Shown here piece by piece: positions 23,970 through 35,640 of a stretch of 64,000 bases of DNA. Both the position numbers and the translations under genes were made by a program. This DNA comes from Epiperipatus broadwayi (lineage: Eukaryota > Onychophora > Udeonychophora > Euonychophora > Peripatidae): contig JAQFVV010006198.1 in assembly GCA_028023455.1 (NCBI GenBank), positions 33,665,979-33,729,978 of the forward strand. Reading direction: 5' to 3'. Each line of letters starts with the position of its first letter. Within the stretch, counting starts at the first letter, position 1. A model generated the notes under the pieces. It searched no databases and was not told where the DNA came from. It saw nothing but the letters and a program-made list of their open reading frames with translations.

Positions 23970-26875
23970 ATTTACAATTACAGCAGATATATTAGGCTTA
24001 AATAGCAAAAAAGTTATAACTAATTCTATAGATAATTTATTGTAATTGTTTAAACATCTATGCATTTTAATAATGATAGATAAAAATAAACATGCCTTTA
24101 AATAAACTCCTTCACAATACAAGCTTTTTACCACCATTTGTATAAGGACATTGAATAAGAAGGTGATTCTTATTGGGCTTACCAATTGAAGATGGTGAAT
24201 TTGAACAGTTTTCCATTTTCATTTTAGTCTGTAAGAATAGTTAGATATTAAAAGAAACACTATCCTTACACTCGACAGGTCTAGCACAGATCAAGAATAA
24301 AATGGTCCACCTGTTCTTTAAGCTGTTACTGTTTATAAGCATGCCTTTGCCAACATTGTTTGAAATTCAGAACGAAATTAATATATCAACCAAATAATAA
24401 TATGCCATTAATAAATTAATAATTGATTATACAAGAATTTTCTTTAAAATTGAACCATTAAACAAATTTAAGTTAAATGTATAAAACATTCTACAAGAAC
24501 TACAATCAAATATTTACAGTAGAATAAGATTATTATATTGTATATATTGTAATGGATAAGCAGATGTACCAGATTGAAAATGTGCAATGAACAATAAAAC
24601 ATCCCAATCGAAGGGCATCATATGTAATGGGATGAGCAGTTGTGCTGTGTATTGTAATGCTAAAACATATGTTTCATACCCAATGATAAGATAGGCCATA
24701 TGTAACTAGACGAGCCTTTATTCATTGAAAGCACATATTTTGTCGTGATCATTGAAGTAATCTATTTCAATCAATATAATCATGAAAGTAGTAATAGTTA
24801 GATGGATGGAACTTTGAGTTAACATGCCCTTTTTATTTTCCCTCTAATCTACTCACATTATGCCCTGTTATTCAAATTCAAATCCAGGAAGAATATGCAT
24901 GGATTCTACTTCAGAGTATGATTATATTATGGTTACACACAAACCTATATATATATGATGTGATGTCATATATTGTGGAATAGATGAATAACAATGACTT
25001 CGATTATAATAATAAGTATTTAACAATAACAAAATTTGTTTATAATTGTATTTCAACATAACATATGAGTTATACAATTATTAAATGAACAATTGGCTAA
25101 GCGTGATCATCCTTTGTCTCCTCTCTTCAACATTTGGTAATTCAGTCACAATGTATCATTATGATGGATAATAATTCATTAACCCAATTTATTAACTTAA
25201 ACTTTACAATGCAGGCTAAATTTAAATCTTCATACAAATAGTAGTATGTACACACTAACTGACATTCCTATTCTTAGTGAGTATATCCCAGAAATAGGAT
25301 TTTGTAAGTATTATTTTATATTTTGGGAACCTCTGCCTAACGATATGAAAATATAATAGTAAAGATCATTTATACAAGAGTTTTAGTCATACATTCCGAA
25401 TAACAAAGATCTAACTAATAAATTAATTGTAACAAGCATTTCACATTTAAGGTTAAACATTATACTTGTCCTATTGTAGATATCTAATATTACCTAAAGT
25501 AATAAAGTCTTATCTTTTAGCGTGTAAATAGTTAATATTAAGCAAACTTGGGGTTTCTATATATATATATTATTAATAACTTGAGAATAGTAATATTCCT
25601 GATCTTCCCTCTATATAGTTTTAAAATATGGTTGGGTGAAATTTAACCTATTATCAAAAGAAAGAAATTTAAAAAAATATCTAAAAAAAATTTAAATATA
25701 ATATTAATCCTGCATAGTCAAGTTGAAGTTTAAATTAGTGACAGTTCATATCGATAAATATTCAAGGAATTCTATTTTCAGGAATCTTTTCTTTTTTCTC
25801 ATTTAAAATCCTCTTTCACGTGTTCGAATGCCATTAGAATATTCTGATAGTGATTCCATTCTTTCACCTGTAGTATTCCTTTTGATCTAAGAATTTTCCT
25901 TCATTTGTTGTAACATATTCTAGTGTTATATTCAGCATGAATACATAGAAGCAGATTTCCATTAAAACTCAAATCTAACATCATGGTTGTATGGTGAACA
26001 CTTTATGATGTTTTCTTTTTTTTAGCCAACCATAGCTACGTAACCGTGTTGATAAATTTACTTGACGAAGCTTGAGGTGATTTCTTATTTTTAATGCTAC
26101 AGTTCGGTATTATTATCAATAACAATAATTCTACAGTTTGTAAAGTTACTTTACAAAATATTTAATCCATTCGTATTCAAACACACAGTTTTCTCTCTAT
26201 TTTATGATATTTTCTTCTTTGGTGATATGGTAGTTTAATGGCTGTTGTTATAAAGTTTTAAATAGTGGATTCGAATTTAGATTTTGTTAAGCTGCGTATT
26301 AATTAGCCACCGTTATGTTCAAATCTTTTTTTTTTAAAGACGTCTTTCATTTTATCTTTCTGCTAGCAGTTCCATCACCTTTATATATATATATATTTCA
26401 TGTCAATTTGAGTTCACATTGTTATTTCAATTGTAATGTTATTTGAATATCTGAACATTTAATATAATGGATTAAATAATACTAAAATTTAATTATTATT
26501 TCTTTCTTTTGATTTTTATGAATTGCTTGCTTTTTTGAAGTTTAACTATCTATAAATCAATATTGTCAAGAATAGTTAAAAATATAATTTTAAATGACAA
26601 ATTTACACAAAATTATTAGTAGATCATTAACAATATGTTTTTTGAATATTGTTGGTGGTAACGGTCTTTACGATGAATGTATGTGTGGTCGGTTTCATGC
26701 ATCCTTACAATATAATAAAACTAACTTCAAAATTAAATCAACATTTACACATTTTCAAAAGCAGTCAAACAAAGTTATTACAAAAAAATAATAAGGTATT
26801 GCAACCGAGATCATTAAAATATTAATTAAAAAAATTACAATGTTGACTTATCACTACTTAATTTAAACTATGCCT
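23970..26875. other. Long AT-rich stretch, no recognised feature
   Basis: I see only low-complexity and TA repeats (for example 25555-25570 and 26380-26398) and weak tRNA-like words near 26225-26290. Nothing supports a gene. Confidence 0.35.
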
Positions 26876-26879
26876 AAAT

Positions 26880-27066
26880 ATAAGGATTTGAACTCAGACG
26901 TGCAAGCAACCTTCAATTATCCACACTATCTCATACTACTGATTCGCATGATCACACATATGTAGAAAAGATACATGTGTGTCTTCATGTGCATCAGTAG
27001 TATGAGATAGGGTGGATAATTGAAGATTGCTTGAAAGTCTGAGTTCAAATTCCCTATATTTACAAT
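26880..27066. repeat. Palindromic tRNA-related repeat
   Basis: The inverted arms run from about 26880 to 26965 and from about 26975 to 27066. The right arm has GAGTTCAAATTCCCTAT, a B-box / T-arm word, and the left arm its complement. Similar in design to 3098-3303. Confidence 0.55.
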
Positions 27067-27293
27067 TAAGTTCCAGGTATAAGAATGCCTGTATTTCATA
27101 TCTTCTTATGCCTAAATGTAAATGATCACTTAAATTTTAATAAGTGATAACTTTTGAATTAATGCATGCAGCTATTTACAATAGACTATAAAAACTTTAT
27201 AATATGGGATAACATGAAAATGACTTACTTTCAGTCCTTTATGAGATTTCACAAATTATTATTTGTCTGAAGGTTTGTAATGATGGTAAATTA

Positions 27294-27771
27294 TTAGGTG
27301 TGATATGCCTGACTATTTTCATCATCTATGAGTGAATGTTGTATGTACAGAAAATTTTAAACTTTGGTTAAACTTTCCAAATACAAACAACTTGTTAATA
27401 ATAACACACAAATAGACAATACAAGTTAGTAATTTCACGTTTCGAGTACTATTCTCCACTCTTCTTCAGGTGTGACAGAGTAGCTCAGTTGGTAGAGCTT
27501 TTGCCTTAAATTCGATATTTAAGAATCTAAAGGTGTGAGTTTAACTTCTAAGTGTATATCATCACTTTGCAGATAGGCCAGCAACACCTGAAGAAGAGTG
27601 GAGAATAATACTATTCAAAACGTTGTGTAATTACTAACCTGTGTTATCTATTTGTGTGTTATTACTAACAAATTGTTTATATTTGAAAAGTTTAAATAAA
27701 GTTTACAATTTTCTACACATTCAACATTCGCTCATAGATGATGGAAATAGTCCAACATATCACATCTAATT
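27294..27771. repeat. Foldback element with a tRNA-like centre
   Basis: Arms of about 180 bp (27294-27474 and 27590-27771) are inverted copies, including TTATTA/TAATAA and CACAAATAGA blocks and CTCCACTCTTCTTCAGGTGT. The centre at 27475-27580 is tRNA-like: GAGTAGCTCAGTTGGTAGAG is a textbook A box / D-arm, and GTGTGAGTTTAACTTC is a decayed T-arm. The arms also carry CTGAAGAAG..CGAAACGT, a hairpin-plus-GAAAC motif seen in several other repeats here. Confidence 0.7.
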
Positions 27772-28033
27772 TCATAAATTATAACTTAATTACTTAATGT
27801 ATGAAATATTGTAAGTTTATATAGTTTTTTACATTACAATATAGTATTATTAAAACTTTTTTTTTCACCATGTATGACTATTAAATATTTGGTTATAAGC
27901 CATTTTTAATTGGAAATGAATGGAAAGGTGAGACCGTGCGTAACAGAAAAAATAATCATGAATGTTGTGAATATTTACATTTTAGTATCATTAATATTTT
28001 AAAATGTCATTTAATGTATTAAGTTGTAATGTT

Positions 28034-28130
28034 AAGTGTTGGTGGCCGAGTGGTTAGCACAGCTGCCTTACAAGCAGTTGTCCCGGATTCAATTCCCGGC
28101 CGATGCTTTGACACATAAAAAAGAAAAGTT
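28034..28130 (+). repeat. tRNA-derived SINE
   Basis: GGTGGCCGAGTGGTTAGCAC contains a strong A box, and GGATTCAATTCCC a good B box 30-odd bases later. A short CGATGCTTTGACACAT tail and an A-rich end follow. This is the best-preserved copy of the family. Confidence 0.75.
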
Positions 28131-28164
28131 GTAATAAAGGCTTAACTTAAAAGGAAACATTGTC

Positions 28165-28271
28165 AAGCATTGGTGGTTGAGAGGTCAGCGACAGCTGCTT
28201 TACAAGTAGTTGTCCCGGGTTAGCGGGTTCGCTTCCTGGCTGATGCTATAACACATGAGAAAAAAAAAAAA
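28165..28271 (+). repeat. tRNA-derived SINE, tandem neighbour
   Basis: GGTGGTTGAGAGGTCAGCG (A box), GCGGGTTCGCTTCCTGG (B box), CTGATGCTATAACACATGAG and an A tract of 12. It sits about 35 bp after the previous copy in the same orientation. Confidence 0.7.
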
Positions 28272-28639
28272 CATACTGGCAAAGAATTTTATTTATAGAT
28301 CCCCTCTTGAATATTTAAAAATCATTATGATATTTTACACTGAAACTTATTTTTAAAAAATTTATTAATATTTTGTATAATAATTTAAAAATAATAAGGT
28401 TGAAATCGGGTTGAGGAATAAAGACTTCTGGTACCAAAATAGTTCATTAATACTAGATTACTGGAAAATATTGTAAAAAATAAGCTGAATGCACATAGAT
28501 TTAGGTTATTAAAACAAAAGAAATCACTTCATTTTGGAGATGAATAAATATATGCAAATTCCAATCCCAAATAGAAATGTATAAATTATTATACGATTAA
28601 AACTGATAAATTCACTCATTTATAGGGTATGTAATTGTT

Positions 28640-30430
28640 GGGTCTGGTATGTCGCAGATATAGCACTTATATAGTTATTTATTTTTATAATTCAACTATA
28701 AATTATTTCCTTTTCTGAGCTAACATAATAAACAACTATTTTTTCTACAATATAAAAAATAATAATAAACACCTGTTAATGAACACATACGCAAAAAAGG
28801 TAAACTAAAAAAAAATATTCGGCTTTATTACTGCCTAGCCTGCTTTTGATATATCATATACATCATAGTGATGCGACTTTAGGTATTAGTATATATGTTG
28901 TTATTATATTAAAATTTATTCAAATAGTCTACTTTTTTTTCATATGTCATAGCATCGGCCGGGACGCGAACCCACACCCGAGCAACCAACTACTTGCTTG
29001 CAAGGCGGGTGCGATGAACTCTCAGTTTGTATCCTTCCTATTGATCGAAAAATGATTCCTTGCTGTTGCCGAGGTCTCTTTTATTTTCTACTTTCTGTCC
29101 TCTCTCTCCTTGCATATAATTTTTGCTTTTAATAATTCAAATTTATGTCTGTTTTTTTGTTTATGGTCAGTGAATATTCTTTATTTTTATATGCTTTGTT
29201 GTATAAATAACTATGTTGGGCCAATCTAATTAACAGGTTGGTTGCATTTAATTTTATAAACCATTTGATGTGCAGATTCGATCGACAATTTGTGTTTAGA
29301 ATTGTTAATTAATTAGTTCACTGATGGAGGGGTTTGAAAGCTTATGTTGAATTAATATCTCTGCAAATCTTTTTAAATTTATGTGCAACTTTTGCGATGT
29401 AATGAAGACTAATCCATTTTTAAGCTCTTCTTGTTGGGTGGGATGGAGTTTTTTATTTTGTCATAAAACCTCTTTATAGTGTTAATGATTTTGTCATAAT
29501 TATATCTTATATTTTGAAGATCCTTTATAAATTTGATATTGTTTCTTTTATCATATTTATACAAATTGTGATTTCTATGCAGAAAACTTTTTAAGTACCA
29601 TGTATTTATATGAGATTGGGGTTATTGATCTGGGGTGGATCACTCCTCTTGTGTCCATAGGTTTAAGTGTCATTCTGTAATCTGGTGTATTATATTGTTT
29701 TTGGATGTATAAATCCAGAAATTTAATTCCTCTATTACTGACTTCTGGTCTCCATGATCCATGAAAGTATTGATGTTTGGTCTAATTCTTGCTGTATTTT
29801 AATAAGGTGTGTGTCTTTTGAATATATAAATGTATCATCAATATATCTAATATATATTAAGTCTGGATTTGAAGATACAAACCTAGGAATGAATTATTTT
29901 CAATTTTTTCTAAGAATAGGTTGTTAATAATGCCACTAATGGGGATCTCCATTGGCCAACTATGGTTTATCTTGTAATATTTTCCGTGTGCTATGTCTAT
30001 GATGAATTATTTTTTGTGAGAATCACAATTAATACTATTCAAGATTTCACCAATAACTTTGATAAATTCTGTTCTATGCACTGATCTATAAAATTCTTTT
30101 ACATCCAGTGACGCAATTTTGTTATTTACATCTATTTTCATGTTTTTAATTTTGTTAAACAAATTCATACACTGATTTGATTAAATAGGTACCGAATCCC
30201 AAGTCTTCAGTCATCCAAGTAGTGATGTTTCTATCCATTTTGTAAAAGTATGTCCTACCAAAATCAATAATCAACTCGGAAAATTTTTATTTGTGTAATT
30301 TGATATTCATGAAAATTCTTGGAATAATTGTGTCTGAGAGGTATATCTTAAAATATTCTATCTTCAAAAATGCTCTTCCACAATGCTTTCTAAGGATTGT
30401 TAAAATAAATTTGTCTTTCATATATTTGAG
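28640..30430 (-). pseudogene. Penelope-like element: reverse transcriptase and remnant of GIY-YIG
   Basis: Reading the minus strand from 30430 downwards and crossing frames, the order of a PLE RT is recognisable: NNKIASLDVKEFYRSV (about 30140-30090), a PISGIINNLFLEKIE block (about 29945-29905), a degraded YIDD box region (about 29850-29820) and GIKFLDLYIQK (about 29740-29705). Then come MDTRGVIHPRSITPISYKYM (about 29660-29595), KFIKDLQNIRYNYDKIINT, and a FRDIN..AFKP block near 29380-29330. A VYKIKCN-like start of a GIY-YIG nuclease follows near 29265. PLEs use this RT with or without the nuclease, and they are the group in which hammerhead-bearing pseudo-LTRs were described. Stops and frameshifts show decay. 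A SINE (28935-29040) is inserted near the 3' end. Confidence 0.75.
28935..29040 (-). repeat. tRNA-derived SINE inserted in the PLE
   Basis: On the minus strand, GTGGGTTCGCGTCCCGGCCG (B box region) and ATGCTATGACATATG match the SINE at 46745-46842. The segment is absent from the second PLE copy near 35165-35215, so it is an insertion. Confidence 0.6.
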
Positions 30431-30434
30431 CTTT

Positions 30435-30740
30435 TATGAAGCTATATTGTAACGATATATAAATATGTCGTTACATTAATTTAAAATAAAAACTTAATAA
30501 AAGTTCGCAAATAAAAGTAAAAAACTAAACGCTAAAATTAAAATATTGTTAAACGTATATATTCGCACAGATACTAAACTTTAAAAATATTTTTTTTAAT
30601 AAATAAAAAAAAGGTATTTGAATGTATTTTTTTATAAAAAAAAGATTTATAAAAGTATTTTAATAAAAAAAATAACGTAAATTAAAATAAAAACAGGTAT
30701 TAATTAATTCCTGTAATCTATAAATGGAAATGATTGTTTA
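30435..30740. other. Very AT-rich spacer
   Basis: Poly-A/T rich, no feature seen. Confidence 0.4.
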
Positions 30741-30859
30741 TTAATTATCTAAAAGCTGTTTAATTAAAAAGTCAGATGGAAAGTTAGATAAGAGAAGAAA
30801 GGGATTTTAGCTTGACCAATGGAAGCCAAATAAAGGCCCAGACCATAACGAAAAAACAG

Positions 30860-30932
30860 AACAGTGACGTTTTTGTTCATGGAATCCATAGGAGGACTAT
30901 AAAAAGAAAAAAATATTGAGTTCTAGTCAGAG
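30860..30932 (+). promoter_or_regulatory. Putative pol II core promoter
   Basis: TATAAAAAG at 30898-30906 lies about 30 bp before TAGTCAGAG (30924-30932), a plausible start site. GTGACGTTT at 30864-30872 is a CRE-like half site. The block from 30740 to 31130 is much less AT-rich than its surroundings, as expected for a promoter with a first exon. Confidence 0.4.
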
Positions 30933-31017
30933 AGAGCTTTTTCCAACTTGATTTTGGTGGGTCTGGCGACAAGACGCACTTGTCGTCCTCACTCACTTAT
31001 TTAAAAATGCAAAGACT

Positions 31018-31121
31018 ATGATACCAGGACAGAACCAGCAACTGCCACCTCCAAAACATCAGACCGGTCTTCCAGGAAAGTCTGCATGGGAATTGCCAAT
31101 GGGAACAGGGACTTCTCTACC
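31018..31121 (+). CDS. Putative first coding exon of an unidentified gene
   Basis: The proposed start ATG at 31018 opens 34 complete codons rich in Pro and Gln (MIPGQNQQLPPPKHQTGLPG at its start). They end at a consensus splice donor CTACC|GTAAGC, with 31121 as last exon base and phase 2. A 4-codon upstream frame (ATG 31007, TGA 31019-31021) overlaps the start as ATGA, a layout compatible with re-initiation. The leader holds a perfect 7 bp hairpin (CGACAAG/CTTGTCG, 30967-30985). One candidate next exon is 31852-31896, bounded by ATGCAG and GTAAGT and in compatible phase, but it is very short. I do not recognise the protein. It could also be the leader of an unknown element. Confidence 0.35.
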
Positions 31122-31129
31122 GTAAGCAA

Positions 31130-32150
31130 TAGAACTGAACAATTGTTAAAAATCATAACATTAATTAAGAACTTTAAAGATTGATAAGTAAATTTATTTT
31201 TATAAAAAGGAACTTTTCTCTGACCTATGTGTCAACTAAATTGATAATGTGAAATTTTATATATACGTATGCGTTTGATAAAAAAAAAATCATTTCCATT
31301 TATTATTTATTGTATTGATATTTATTGTTAAATTTTAAATGAGTAAATTTTAAGTTGTTTATAGACGCTTGCATGGATTCGTTTGCGGTTAATTATATTT
31401 TGGTTTTCATATTTGATCAAAATATATAGACATTCGATAAATAATGATACCTTACAGTGAGTATCTAAAATGTATTTATTCAGATGTCTTTTAAGTTATT
31501 GGTGACAACGCAAGTATCTTATGGTGAATACTATTGGGTTACTTATAAGTTTCCCTCTGCGATTGTCGGTATCAATAATTTTGTATTTTGATCGTTTATG
31601 TTTATTTTGAAATGTTTTTGACCGTGGAATCTATGTAATCGATCTATACCCAACATTTTTAAACAATCTGTGCGAACATATTTAAATGTTAAAATTAAGT
31701 CGGGCATGAATGGCTATATAGATTTGTAAAATTATATTAGGGGAGGGAAATCTTAGGTTATTTGTGTCGTTGTTGAATTGGGTCAATGGATTGGATATAT
31801 TTGTGCAATTAGTAGATGTAGTATGAGTTTCGCTACATGCAGAATCGCTGTATACACCGCACCAACCCTTTGCCTATGGATGGGATTGTAAGTCGGCAAA
31901 AAGGATCGCGGTCCCTTCCTATGGAGTTTTTATTTTATTGTTCTTCTTGCTATACAGACGTCATATTCCTGTATTAGACAAGAGTCAATGTTTTCTTAAA
32001 ATATATTGTTCAGATGTCCATTCCTGACAGTATAGTATCTTTGTGCTGTTGTATTTTCATGCTACATTGAATACATAAATGTATCGGATGGATTGATGCC
32101 AGTTGGACTGCGAATTTTAGCCTAGGGTTAAATAGGGATAGAATGTTTTA
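31130..32150. other. Possible intron or intergenic DNA
   Basis: Base composition is mixed, with a less AT-rich patch at 31830-31930 that contains the candidate second exon. No element was recognised. Confidence 0.3.
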
Positions 32151-32154
32151 TTTT

Positions 32155-33136
32155 CAAATGCAGATCTATGTAGTCTATTCATACTTGACAATCTAAATAA
32201 TAAAAAAAATTAAAATCATTGAAATTTATATAAATGTAAAATTAAAGAGTAATAAGAATATAAAAATCTACAAATGTTAAACCTATTCCTCGAGTTTAGA
32301 ATGATTTTATATGTGCGTAAATAAATATTTTATGTGTTAATTTCTGGCAGTGGCTTTTACTCTTTATATTTAAGATATAAAATTAAGATATTTTATTATC
32401 TCTGCTACTCACTGAGCTAGTGACTTGGGCTAATGATCTGAATATATAAATAAAGTGGAATCTTAACAGCGCGTATCTGCCTACTCTATAAATTTTTCTA
32501 GGCTCAAATGCCTAGATGGCGCCCTTGTAGAGCAGATATTGTGTTTGCGGTTAGATTCGATCTTCACTTTCATTTCGATCATTATAATTGGCCCCATTAT
32601 AATGCCTAGATGGCGCCCTTGTAGAGCAGATATTGTGTTTGCGGTTAGATTCGATCTTCACTTTCATTTCGATCATTATAATTGGCACCCAACATGGGGC
32701 CAATTATAATGATCGAAATGAAAGTGAAGATCGAATCTAACCGCAAACACAATATCTGCTCTACAAGGGCGCCATCTAGGCATTTGAGCCTAGAAAAATT
32801 TATAGAGTAGGCAGATACGCACTGTTAAGATTCCACTTTATTTATATATTCAGATCGTTAGCCCAAGTCACTAGCTCAGTGAGTAGCAGAGATAATAAAA
32901 TATCTTAATTTTATATCTTAAATATAAAGAGTAAAAGCCACTGCCAGAAATTAACACATAAAATATTTATTTACGCACATATAAAATCATTCTAAACTCG
33001 AGGAATAGGTTTAACATTTGTAGATTTTTATATTCTTATTACTCTTTAATTTTACATTTATATAAATTTCAATGATTTTAATTTTTTTTATTATTTAGAT
33101 TGTCAAGTATGAATAGACTACATAGATCTGCATTTG
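32155..33136. repeat. Large inverted repeat made of two facing LTRs
   Basis: The left arm 32155-32686 and right arm 32699-33136 are near-identical inverted copies around a 12 bp spacer. The left arm contains a 94 bp tandem duplication (starting at 32507 and 32601) that accounts for its greater length. Each arm carries AATAAA and the block GATGGCGCCCTTGTAGAGC, and at the inner end reads ATTATAATTGGC. The sequence behaves as an LTR joined head-to-head to its inverted copy. Confidence 0.8.
32683..32700 (+). other. Primer binding site, tRNA-Lys1,2 type
   Basis: TGGCACCCAACATGGGGC differs from the standard tRNA-Lys1,2 primer site only by two G-to-A changes at CpG positions, as expected from methylation decay. 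It directly follows the LTR end, where a retroviral-type primer site belongs. Confidence 0.65.
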
Positions 33137-33300
33137 AATGCCCAGATAGCGCCCTTGGTAGTGCGGTGCGGTGCGATGCGATCTCCCACTTCATTTCGAT
33201 CGTTATAATTGGCGTCCCAAGTGTGGCCTTACCTCAGAGATTGACCCTGAGAATTTTAAAAGTGAATCATGCCCGTAAATTTTTTGCTGAAATTGTATAA
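33130..33300 (+). mobile_element. Divergent LTR end, second primer site and leader
   Basis: The block AATGCCCAGATAGCGCCCTT repeats the LTR 3' end in plus orientation. TGGCGTCCCAAGTGTGGC at 33210-33227 is a diverged primer site and is followed by leader-like sequence. The 66-codon frame here (33100-33299) spans LTR and leader and is not a gene. No gag or pol sequence is recognisable downstream. Confidence 0.5.
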
Positions 33301-33304
33301 ATAT

Positions 33305-34255
33305 ATTTGTTGTATTGACATGGAGTTGCAGTTTGAAGTTTTGTTTAAAAAGTGCTGCCAGTAAGAAAAATTGCGCATATGTAGAGAGAAATACGAGGAA
33401 TAAAAAGTAATAAATAAAACGTAATTAATAAATATAAATCATAATTTAAAAAAAAAAAAAAAAAAAAGTCTTGTTTAAAATCTAATCGTTTAACTTGCCT
33501 AAATAATACTTAAAAGTTCAAGAAAAGAAACTTGGAAGGGAGGGGGCAGAAATTTAGCTGGTAATAAGGAATCAACAGTCAACATTTTTTTTTTAATCAT
33601 TATATTTGTGTGTAATTAGTTTTGTCTTGTAAAAAAAAAAAAGTTTTGTCCTTTTGAAATTTTCATATATAATCAATTTGTGTAACGTAATTACTAACAC
33701 TAAGTAAATTCTTTTTTTTTTTTTAATGTTTTTTGTTTTTTGAGGAAGTTTACTGATACTATAATATTAAGATTTTTAATTTGTACATTTAGTTTTGTTT
33801 GATACTCTTCCCTATTCATTAATACCATCCAGTTTCCCTAAATTATATTGTGACCTTTTATATATGTTTTAGTATTGTTTAGGCTAACATACTATCTATT
33901 ATTATGCATGTTTGGTAATGCATTGGTTATTTTAGCCATTTTATCAATTACAATATTTTTTGTAGGTTCATTCTCAAATTTGGTTTCAATGTTGGCCACA
34001 TTTTCCATTTTAAAATTTTCCATTCTCCACCTACACATCTAGATTCATTACTTAATATATTACTTATTGTTTCTGGTGTTTGTTATTTGGATAGCTATGT
34101 TCTATTTTCCAGCTTTGATTTATAGCTAACAAACAGCTTTTTATTATACTTGTTTTCTCATTTTAGCACCATGTGTGCATTTATTTTTAATTTCTTCTGG
34201 CACTGCATATTTCTTAGACATTAGCTTAATCTTCTATACGCCTGTCTAATTGACA
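33305..34255. other. AT-rich sequence with homopolymers
   Basis: An A run of about 20 lies near 33447-33467. A small start MELQFEVLF (about 33321) could be the beginning of a lost gag frame. Otherwise nothing is seen. Confidence 0.3.
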
Positions 34256-34267
34256 TATTCATGCCTT

Positions 34268-34500
34268 AACAAGGCAAAACTCTCCATACAGTAGTGCCAC
34301 GCTGTGCCAACCAGAGTAATCAATGGATGTCAGAAGGCTTGTGCATAAAATCCCTATCTAGTGCCTACTCATCCATTGATTCTTCTAGCATCCATTGATT
34401 ACTCTGGTTGGCACAGGATGGCACTACTGTATGGAGAGTTTTACCTTGTTTAGTAACAATTATGTGCTAGTATGAGATAGTGATCATGTGATGTTATATG
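34268..34500. mobile_element. Family A foldback element with target duplication
   Basis: TTCATGCCTT at 34258-34267 is repeated at 34501-34510, so the insertion is exact. Inside, AAGGCAAAACTCTCCATACA (minus orientation) turns at about 34380 into the plus orientation and ends GGAGAGTTTTACCTTG, then GTGATCATGTGATG. The ribozyme itself is missing; only the terminal domain is present in both orientations. Confidence 0.85.
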
Positions 34501-34734
34501 TTCATGCCTTGTATTATCGATTCTAAAATCATTTCAAATTTATGCAATATTTTCTCCTGGTGACAAATAGCTCTATCAATACACAGGTTACAACATTTTG
34601 GAAAAATCTTCAGTTGTAAACAATTACATCAAAATATAATTCTTCCTTGCTTTCTTGTCAGACTACTATGTATCTTAAATGCTGAGTTATACAAGCTTAC
34701 ACCTTCCACGATCTTTTGCAATTCAACTATAAAC

Positions 34735-35640
34735 TAATTCATTCTTTTCTGAGCTAACATAATAAACAACTGTTAATAAACACATATGCAGAAAAGGTAA
34801 ATTTTAAAAAAATATTTAGCTTTATTACTGCCTAACCTTCTTTCGATATGTCATGAACACCATATTCATAGCTTATAATAATATGACTCTAGATTTCTTG
34901 TATTAGTGTATATGTTATGATTAATTAGCTATTCAAAATATTATGGGAAGTCACAAGCCAACTGTCAACTAGATTGGCCCAATATAAATATTTATACAAC
35001 AGAGCCCTTAAAAATAAAGAATATTCATCAATATTCACTGACCATGAACAAAAAATCAGCCTGAGATTTGAATTATAAAAAATAAAAATTATGTGTATGG
35101 AGAGAGAGGACACAGAGTGGAAAATAAAAAGTCTGGGCAATAGCAATGAACCATTTTTTTGGTCAATAGAAACGATACAAGCATCCCTCTATCAAAGAAG
35201 TGGGCTATTTGAATAAATTTTTAATATTTTGAATAGCTAATTAATTACAACATATACACAAAGGCAAAACTCTCCAAACAGTAGCACCATTCAGTGCAAG
35301 CCAGAGTAATCAATGGATGCAAGAAGGTTAGTGCATAAATCCCTATCTAGTACTATGACTTGCACTGAGTAATGCTACTGTATGTAGAGCTTTGCCTCTA
35401 TGTTAAACAGATTGTCTAAGCATAAAGAATGGTGATCATGTGATGTTTAGTGGTTCATAACATATACACTAAGACCAAGAAATCTAGAGTCATATTATTA
35501 TAAGCTAAAAATATAATATATCAAAAGCATGCTAGGCAGTAATAAAGCTGAATATTTTTTAATCTAATATCTTTTCTGTATATGTGTTCATTAAGAGCTG
35601 TTTATTATTTTTATAATGTTAAAAAATAAAACTCCAATCA
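34735..35640. pseudogene. Penelope-like element, inverted 3' copy
   Basis: The plus-oriented part (34938-35259 and 35459-35640) carries RLAQYKYLYNRALKNKEYS and a 3' UTR matching the copy at 28640-29240. The left 200 bp (34735-34937) is the same 3' UTR in opposite orientation, giving an inverted terminal structure. Such 5' inverted partial copies are a known habit of Penelope elements. A family A element is inserted at 35260-35458. The minus-strand frame at 34925-35146 is antisense noise. Confidence 0.7.
35260..35458. mobile_element. Family A foldback element nested in the PLE copy
   Basis: AACATATACAC at 35249-35259 is repeated at 35459-35469 (11 bp target duplication). The inside is a minus-to-plus foldback of the terminal domain, from AAGGCAAAACTCTCC to GAGCTTTGCCTCT and GTGATCATGTGATG, without a ribozyme. 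Confidence 0.85.

Noticed and set aside
33100-33300. 66-codon plus-strand frame
   Set aside because: Spans the LTR end, the primer site and the leader of an LTR element, so it cannot be a normal gene.
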